Assembly: GCA_030035585.1 (NCBI GenBank)
Contig: CM057475.1
Coordinates: 2,365,501-2,429,500 of the forward strand
Direction of reading: 5' to 3'
DNA: 64,000 bases
From: Dugong dugon
Taxonomy: Eukaryota; Chordata; Mammalia; Sirenia; Dugongidae
The position numbers and the translations under genes are program-made. Positions 57,180 through 64,000 of the stretch are shown here, piece after piece. The first letter of the stretch is position 1. The number at the start of each line of letters is the position of its first letter. The notes under the pieces are model-generated. The model ran no database searches. It was not told the DNA's origin and worked only from the letters and a program-made list of their open reading frames with translations.

Positions 57180-57432
57180 GTCCAGGTCCAGCTTCCCAGG
57201 AACAAAGCAGCTCTTGTGAGGTAAAGAGGGAACCTCAGGAGCAGGAATCCCACCTGGAAGATTGCCCATCTGAGCTGAGACCTCTCACGAGAGCAGAAGA
57301 GGAGGAGGCTGAGAAAGAGCAGACCCTAGATTTGCACGCCTAGAAGCAATTTCTGATCCTTGTACTCACCTCCAGAAGCCACCCCAAGCCGTAAGACAAT
57401 GGGGAATTTGAGCCAAGTTTCAGAAGAGAGAG
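57180..57432 (+). CDS. Candidate 5' exon(s) downstream of CpG island 3
   Basis: An acceptor-like TTTTGTCCCCTAG ends at 57179. Two donor-like sites follow: GTAAAG at 57221 and GTGAGC at 57433. Between them one frame stays open to a TAG at 57341-57343. It is Glu/Gln/Ser-rich with an EEEE run. At 57399 a well-placed ATG (ACAATGGG) starts an 11-codon frame running into the second donor (MGNLSQVSEER). This looks like a 5' UTR plus first coding exon of an unidentified gene whose body is not in the window. It could equally be chance. No domain is recognisable. Confidence 0.35.
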
Positions 57433-57939
57433 GTGAGCTGGGGCTAAGGCAAGGGACAGGTCTTGCCCAGGGTTTGAAGGTTTGAGAGAGCTTGTCTGGT
57501 GTAAAGAAATAGCACCTGTAGCTAAGGAAATTCTATCTCAAACCTGCCTAACAGCCCCTGACTCCTTTCACACTCTCCACTCTTTCCAGATCCTGAGGGA
57601 CCCTCATAGCATGCCCCTCACCACATGCAACATTGAGAGACGTGGGTGGCGCTTGCTCCGTCCTGACTTACAGACTCAGAAGGTGGTGCAGGAAATTAGA
57701 GACTCAGAAGGTAGTGCAGGAAAGAGCTTCCTAGATTACTTATTTCTGTCTAACATGAAAGATGAAAAACACTGAACCCCAGATCATCACGTTGTCAGCG
57801 GCCTAAGATATAGTCAGGTCTGCTGACGTAGTTAAGTCAAACCAGTTTTTATCAAAAGATTGAAAAACTGCTGCCAAGGTAGTCAAGGGCCAAAGGATAT
57901 TCTCCTTCAGGAGGACATTTTATCCAGCTGATGTGGGGA
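57433..57939. other. No recognised gene; 28-bp tandem duplication
   Basis: GACTCAGAAGGTGGTGCAGG (57673) is repeated as GACTCAGAAGGTAGTGCAGG (57701). A 97-codon open frame spans this but has no recognisable family. Confidence 0.45.
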
Positions 57940-58790
57940 GTTTTTAAAAAAAATTTTCAATGTTGTGCTTTTGATGAAAGTTTACACAGGGAATTAGGTT
58001 CTCATTTAACAATTTCTGTACATATCGTTCAGTGACATTGGTTACATTCCTCACAGTCTATCAGCATTCTCATTATTTCCATTTTGGTTGTTCTGTTTCC
58101 GTTAATCTAGCTTGCCTGTCTTCCCCCCAACCCCCTGCCTTCCCATCTTTGGTCTAGGGCAAATGTTAACCATTTGGTTTCATCTAGATGACTATTTTGA
58201 GGAGCATAGTACTCACAGGTGATACCTATTTTATGGGCCAATCTGTTATTTGGTTGAAAGGTGACCCCTGGGAGTGGCTTGAGTTCTGAGTTTAAAGAGT
58301 ATCTCAGGGTGATGATCTCAGGAGTTCATCTAGTCTCTACTGGTTCGGTGAGTCTGGCCTTTTTTTAGGAATTTGAGTTTTGTTCTAAATTTTACTCCTG
58401 TTCTATCTAGGATCATCTATTGAGACCCTGGTCAGAACAGTCAGTAGGGGTAGCCAAGTACCAACTAGTTCTGGTCTCCAGGTAGGTGATATCATTGTTG
58501 GTTCTGTAGACTAGTTTCTTCTTTGAGTCTTTGGTTTTCTTCTTCATCTTTAGCTCTGGATGAGTAGAGACCAATCAATAGTTGTATGTTAGATGGCTGC
58601 TCGAAAGCTTTTAAGACCCCAAATGCTACTCACCAAACTAGGATGTATAACATTGTCTTTATGGACTATATTATGCCAGTTGACTGAGTTGCCCCACGAG
58701 ACTATGGTCCTAAGCCCTCAAACCCAGTAGACCAATCCTGTGAGATGTTTGGTTGTGTCCAGGAAGCATTGGTGTTGGGATCTTTTTAGG
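57940..58790 (-). mobile_element. L1 3' UTR, minus strand
   Basis: CTTTTGATGAAAGTTTACAC, ACATTGGTTACATTCCTCAC, GCTTTTAAGACCCCAAATGC and TGTTTGGTTGTGTCCAGGA. It is the reverse of the L1 3' UTR type seen at 22.6-23.4 kb. Confidence 0.8.
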
Positions 58791-59216
58791 CAGGAGAATC
58801 CAGGAGGTGCAAGGCGGGTCAGAGATCTTGTGTGATCTCATTCTTTTTTTCTTCTCCCCTCAGCTCCACTTTCATAGTTCTCTACATGTTCTCTAGAGCA
58901 GCAGAAAATGAACAGATCTCAGGTGAGTTGTTTGTTTTTTATTCCCTACCTGTTTACATTGTCTTATGTGAGATTTTTAAGGGTCAGTAGGTTAGAATGG
59001 AAATGTAGAAATTTATGAAAATCAACATCAGGGAAAATATACGGGAGCGCATCAATATCAGGACAAAGTTTTTTGCAAAAAATATTCAGACTCAATAATA
59101 CTACACAGATTCGTCTGATCTTTCCGATGGTCATAGCAAAGAGATAGACATTCTCTGTTACGTGATTTGTATTGACCATTAAAGAAATCATCAGGCTAAT
59201 TCCTCCTAAGACTTAG
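58791..59216. other. No recognised feature
   Basis: Short pyrimidine-rich then AT-rich sequence. Confidence 0.4.
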
Positions 59217-61060
59217 AGTTCTTTTTTTAAAATTTTTTATTTTATTGTTATACTTTAAGTGAAAGTTTACAATTCAAGTCAGTCTCTCATACAAAAATTT
59301 ATACATACATTGCTATGTGACCCAATTGCTCTCCCTATACTGTGACAGCACACTCCTCCTTTCCACCCCGGATTACCTCTGTCCATTCAACCAGCTCCTG
59401 ACCCTCTCTGCCTTCCCATCTCACCTCCAGATAGGAGCTGCCCATTTAATCTCATGTATCCACTTGAGCTGAGAAGCACACTCTTCACGAGTATCATTTT
59501 ATGTCCCATAGTCCCATAGGCCTCAGGAATGGTTTTAGTGCTGAGTTGACAGAGAGTCCGAGGACCATGCTTTCTGGGGTTCTTCCAGTCTTGGTCACAG
59601 CATTAAGTCTGGTCTTTTTACTAGAAATTGAATTCTGCAGCCCATTTTTCTTCTCCTCCAACAGGGACTCTCTGTTGTGTTCCCTGTCAGGGCAGTCATT
59701 GGTGGTAGCCAGGCACCATCTAGTTCTTCTGGTCTCAGACTGTTGCAGTCCCTGGTTTATGTGGCCCTTACTGTCCGTTAGGATAATGCTTTCCTTGTGA
59801 CTTTGGTGTTCTTCATTCTCCTTTACTCCAGGTGGGTTAGGACCAATTGATGGATCTTAGATGGCTGCTTGCTAGCTTTTAAGACCCCAGACGCCACTCA
59901 CCAAAGTAGGATGCAGAACATTTTCTTAATAAACTTCGTTATGCCAGTTGACCTAGATGTTGCCTGAAAGCATGATCCCCAGACTTCCACCCCTGCTACT
60001 CTGTCCCTCGAAGTGTTTGGCTGTATTCAGGATACTTCTTAGCTTTGGTTTAGTCCAGTTATGCTGACTTCCCCTGTAGTGTGTGCTATCCTTCCCTTCA
60101 CCTAAGATAATTCTTGTCTACTATCTAGTTAGTGAATAACCCTCTCCCTCCCTCCTCACCCTCGTAACCATCAAAGAATGTTTTGTTCTGTCTTTAAACC
60201 TTGTCTTGAGTTCTTTTAGAAGTGGTCTTATACAATATTTGTCCTTTTGTGACTGACTAAATTCACTCAGCCTAATGCCTTCCAGATTCCCCCATGTTAT
60301 GTTTCATGGATTCAGCATTGTTCTTTATTGTTGCATAGTATTCCATTGTGTGAATATACCATAATTGTTTTTCCATTTGTCTGTTGATGGACATCCGGGT
60401 TGTTTCCATCTTTTTACTACTGTGAACCGTGCTGCAATGAATGTGGGTGTGCATATATCTATTTGTGTGATGGCTCTTATTTCTCTAGGATATATTGCAA
60501 GGAGTAAGATTGCTGGATTGTATGGTACTTCTATTTCTAGCTTTTTAAGGAAGTGCCAAATCGATTTCCAAAGTGGTTGTACCATTTTACATTCCCACCA
60601 ACAGTGTATAAGTGTTCCAGTCTCCACATCCTCTCCAACATTTATTATTTTGTGTTTTTTGGATTAATGCTAGCCTTGTTGGGTAAGATGGTATCTTACT
60701 GTATTTTTTATTTGCATTTCTCTAATGGCTAATGATCGTGAGCATTTCTTCATGTGTCTGTTAGCGGCCTGAATGTCTTCTTTGGCAAAGTGCCTGTTCA
60801 TATCCTTAACCCATTTTTTAATTTGGTTGTCTTTTTATTGTTGAGGATTTGCAGTATGTTAGAGATTTTAAAGATTACATGCTGATCAGATTTGTCACGG
60901 CCAAAAATTTTTTCCCAGTCTGTAGGATGTCTTTTTACTCTTTTGGTGAAGTCTTTTGATGAGCATAAGTGTTTGAATTTTAGGCGCTTCCTGTTATCTA
61001 GTTTATCTTCTGGTGTTTGTGCATTGTTTCTTATGGTTCATATTGACTTTAAGAGTTCTT
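59217..61060 (-). mobile_element. L1, 5'-truncated, minus strand
   Basis: The T-rich 3' end (TTTATTGTTATACTTTAAGT) is followed by the 3' UTR and C-terminal ORF2 (reverse of GKMVQPLWKSIW and CWWECKMVQPL). Near-identical in layout to the 3' end of the L1 at 40.8-42.6 kb. Ends within ORF2 near CATTGACTTTAAGAG. Confidence 0.85.
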
Positions 61061-61816
61061 GGCTTAAAAAAGGTTCATTTCCTAATTTTTGTAACTTAGT
61101 CAATAACTTTTGAGTGACTACCAGAAATCGGTGCAACCTGCTGCCTGTAATCACTCCTCAGGGGAAGCAGAGTACAGATTTCCAGGGGCCAAAACACTGT
61201 GGTCCATAGATAGCTTTCTGATGGTTCTGTTTCATCCAGCCATAGAACCTAGGATATCTGCAAGAAAGAATGGATTGTCTCACCTTCAAATAATCTCCAT
61301 AATCATTATGTATAAACTATACAGCAGATGAAAGTTGTGTATTTTGGCATATGTTTCCCAACTTCCATTTCACATTTCAAACTGCATCATTGGCTGAATC
61401 TGTTTGGTAAGGGACACCAGTGTCATGGATTCTTTAGGGTTTACCTTAATTGAGTGTTCTGTTCTGTTGACACTCATATTCATTCTCTCCTAGAATTGGT
61501 TTCTGGTCTAATCCCCCCTTTGTGATTATGTTTTTTCTGTCTTCTCCGTGGAATCATCATCTTTTTCTTATTGCTTCTACCAAGGTATTCATCCTTGATC
61601 CTCTATTCTCACTCTCCCTGGTCTCTCTGATCTTGTCTCTGTGGGGATGCACCATTTGCTGGAATGTTTGAATCTGTCTCTCCAGCCTGGACCTCTCCCC
61701 TTCCTTTAGATCCTAACAGCCAACTCTGTGCTGGATTTAGCTCTGTATTACTAAATCCAATGGTGGAATCCGAGTCTTCCTCTTACTTGACCTTTTAGCT
61801 GCATTTGACACTGTTG
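61061..61816. other. Unresolved; possible old repeat from 61.45 kb
   Basis: CACTCTCCCTGGTCTCTCTG, CTCCAGCCTGGACCTCTCC and CTGCATTTGACACTGTTG have the feel of an old interspersed repeat split by the next SINE. It resumes at 62.0 kb (TTGGAGTGTCCCAGAGTGC). I cannot name the family. Confidence 0.35.
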
Positions 61817-61972
61817 TTATTGTTGTCAGTTGCCATCAAGTTGATTCAGAGTCATGGGTTTTCTTGGCTGTAATCTCTAACGGAAGCAGGTCAGTAGGCC
61901 TTTTCTTCTCTGGTACCATTCGAACTGCCAGCCTTTAGGTTTGCAGTCCAGTGCAGACTGTTTGTGTCACCT
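61817..61972 (-). repeat. Older AfroSINE-like SINE, minus strand
   Basis: GTTGTCAGTTGCCATCAAGT, CTTGGCTGTAATCTCTAACG, GAACTGCCAGCCTTTAGG and TGTGTCACCTAGGGACC. Confidence 0.75.
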
Positions 61973-62204
61973 AGGGACCATTTGAGACTTTGATCACTTT
62001 CTCCTTCTGGTTTACTTTCTTTACTTGGCTTCCAGGACACCACAGTCTGTTTATTTTGCTTCTTGATCATTGTTTGCTTCTTTCCCTTTGCTGATTCCTT
62101 TTTTACTCCTAACTCTTAATGTTGGAGTGTCCCAGAGTGCAGCTCTATGTCCTTCCTTGTCCTTTCTCTGTCTGAGGCCACTCTCTCTGCCTGCACTCTT
62201 TTTT

Positions 62205-62348
62205 TTTGTAAATTTTTTTTTATTGTACTTTAGGTGAATGTTTACAGAACAAATAGTTTCTCATTAAACAGCCAGTACACATATTGTTTTATGACAATGG
62301 TTAACAACCCCACAACATGTCAACATGTTCCCTTCTCGGCCTTGGAGG
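62205..62348 (-). mobile_element. L1 3' terminal fragment 1
   Basis: TTGTACTTTAGGTGAATGTT, GTTTCTCATTAAACAGCCAG and ACATGTCAACATGTTCCC. It stops at CTTGGAGG. Confidence 0.8.
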
Positions 62349-62349
62349 A

Positions 62350-62460
62350 CCTTTTTTTTTTTTTTGGTGAAAATATACATAGCCAAAGATACACCATTTC
62401 AAAAATTTCTACATATACAGTTCAGTTACATCAATTACGTTCTTCCAGTTGTGCTGCTAT
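62350..62460 (-). mobile_element. Fragment of a different L1 3' end
   Basis: TTGGTGAAAATATACATAGC, CACCATTTCAAAAATTTCTA and TTCAGTTACATCAATTACG belong to an older L1 3' terminus, ending at GTGCTGCTATCCTCA. Confidence 0.6.
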
Positions 62461-63349
62461 CCTCACTTTAGATGAAGGTTTACGGAACAAAATAGTTTCT
62501 CATTAAACAGTTAGTACACATATTGCCCTATGACAATTGTTAAGAACCCCACTACATATCAACATTGTCCTTACTCAGCCTTGGATTCCCTATTGCTAGC
62601 TTTCCTGTCCCCTTCTGTCTTCTATCCTTGTCCCTGGACTGCTGTGCCTCGTTAGTCCCATTTTGTTTTATGGGGCTGTCCAGTCCCCGGCTGAATGGTG
62701 AACCTCGTGAGTGACTTCACCACTGAGCTAAAAGGGTGTCCAGGGGCCATACTCTCAGGGTTTCTCCAGTCTCTGTCAGGCCAGTAAAGCTGGTCTTTTT
62801 TTGTGTGTGTTAGAATTTGTTCTACATCCTTCTCCAGCTCTCTCCAGAACCCTTTATTGTGATCCTGGCAGAGCAGTCAGTGGTGGTAGCCAGGCACCAT
62901 CTAGCTGTACTGGACTGAGTCTGGTGGAGGCCTTGGTAGCTGTGGTCCATTAGCCCTTTGGACTAATCTTTTCCTTGTATCCTGTTCTTTCTCTTCATTC
63001 TCCCTTGCTCCCGAAGGGATGAGACCAGTGGACTGTCTTAGATGGCTGCTCACAGGCTTTTAAGATCCCAGATGCTACTCACCAAGGTAGAATGTAGAAC
63101 ATTGTCATTGTAAACTGTGTTATGCCAATTGAGCTAGATGTTCCCCAGGACCATGGTCCCCACAGCTCTCCACCCAGCAGTTCAGTCCGTCAGGGAGTTG
63201 GGATGTGTCTATGGAGCTTCCATGACCTTTCCTTGTACAAGTTGTGCTGGCTTCCCCAGTATTGTGTACTGTCTTACCCTTCACCAAAGTTACCACTTAT
63301 CTATTGCCATCCCTGGTAACCAACAAGATTGTTACCTTTTGTGCGTAAA
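62461..63349 (-). mobile_element. L1 3' UTR, copy 2 of a repeated series
   Basis: CTTTAGATGAAGGTTTACGG to TATTGCCATCCCTGGTAACC, including CTGAGCTAAAAGGGTGTCCA and GGTGGTAGCCAGGCACCATC. Confidence 0.85.
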
Positions 63350-64000
63350 CTTTTTTTTTTTTTTTCCAATTGTGCTGTTATTCTCACTTAGGATGGAGGC
63401 TTACAGAACAAAATAGTTCTCATTTAACAGTTACTACAAATATTGTCCTATGACAATGGTTAACAATCTCACAGCACATCAACAATATCCTTACTCAGCC
63501 TTGTGTTCCCTATCACCAGCTTCCTTGTCCCCTTCTGCCTTCTGGCCCTTGTCACTGGCCTCCTGTACCTTGTTAGTCTCATTTGGTTTTACAGGGAAGT
63601 CCACTCCCAGGCTAAACAGTGAACCTAGGAGGTAACTTCACCACTGAGCTAAAAGGGTGTCTGGGGGCCATACTCTCGAGGTTTCTCCAGTCTCCTTTAG
63701 GTCAGTAAATCTGGTCTTTTTTTTTTTTTTTTTTTTTTTTTGTGAGTTAGAATTATGCTCTACATCCTTCTCCATCTCTGTCCAGAACCCTCTGTTGTGA
63801 TCCTGGTCAGAGCAGTCAGTGGTGGTAGCCAGGCACCATCTAGCTGTACTGGACTCAGTTCGGTGGAGGCCTTGGTAGCTGTGGTCCATTAGTCCTTTGG
63901 ACTAATCTTTTCCTTGTATCCTGTTCTCTTCATTCTCCCTTGCTCCCGAAGGGATGAGACCAGTGGAGTATCTTAGATGGCCGCTCACAGGCTTTTAAGA
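63350..64000 (-). mobile_element. L1 3' UTR, copy 3, cut by the window end
   Basis: After a T run, CCAATTGTGCTGTTATTCTC joins CTTAGGATGGAGGCTTACAG, then the same order as copy 2 (CTGAGCTAAAAGGGTGTCTG, GGTGGTAGCCAGGCACCATC). A 22-base T run lies at 63718-63740. Confidence 0.85.

Noticed and set aside
1..64000. CRISPR array, bacterial operon, phage or plasmid features
   Set aside because: The sequence is clearly vertebrate nuclear DNA. The regular repeats are SINEs, LTRs, microsatellites and a 70-bp minisatellite without spacer structure.

Overview
The window is mammalian nuclear DNA, most likely from an afrotherian and probably an elephant. The key evidence is about twenty copies of a tRNA-derived SINE of the AfroSINE type. 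Its head reads like GGAGCCCTGGTGGCGCAGTGG, followed by a GGTTCGAACCC B-box and a GGTTTGGTTTT tail. With these come a tRNA-Gly-headed SINE, several L1 lineages, MaLR-like and class-I-like solo LTRs, and older mammalian repeats (MIR, L2, Tigger). There is no complete protein-coding gene that I can defend. Nearly all short open frames are chance frames in repeats or in GC-rich promoter DNA.

Layout. 0-6.8 kb: AfroSINE, an ancient L1 3' fragment (3.7-5.1 kb), a MIR and a short perfect hairpin. 6.8-9.5 kb: a large CpG-rich block. 9.9-21.4 kb: SINEs, a Tigger element, LTRs and a small promoter with a ZNF143-type site (12.27 kb). 22.4-24.9 kb: an L1 3' end joined head-on in the same direction to an L1 5' end plus broken ORF1. 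27.8-28.9 kb: a second CpG island that is an inverted, diverged copy of the 8.3-9.5 kb island. 29.6-36 kb: an ancient minus-strand L1 interrupted by solo LTRs. 37.0-38.4 kb: an L1 3' end with target-site duplication. 40.8-48.4 kb: a nearly full-length but decayed minus-strand L1. 48.7-55.9 kb: LTRs, ancient L1, SINEs, L2. 56.25-56.7 kb: a third CpG island, followed by possible 5' exons at 57.2-57.4 kb. 57.9-64 kb: mostly minus-strand L1 3' ends, the last part a repeated series.

The most notable non-repeat signal is the pair of inverted paralogous CpG islands about 18 kb apart. Within them, a 31-base block with a forkhead motif next to an RFX-type X-box is kept at 30 of 31 positions. A short promoter module (CGCCAT, a CRE-like TGACGC and an inverted CCAAT box) occurs twice in each island. 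These look like promoters of a duplicated gene or noncoding-transcript pair whose bodies I cannot recognise here.

Many LTR and SINE borders could be placed by target-site duplications. They give a relative insertion history for several nested clusters.
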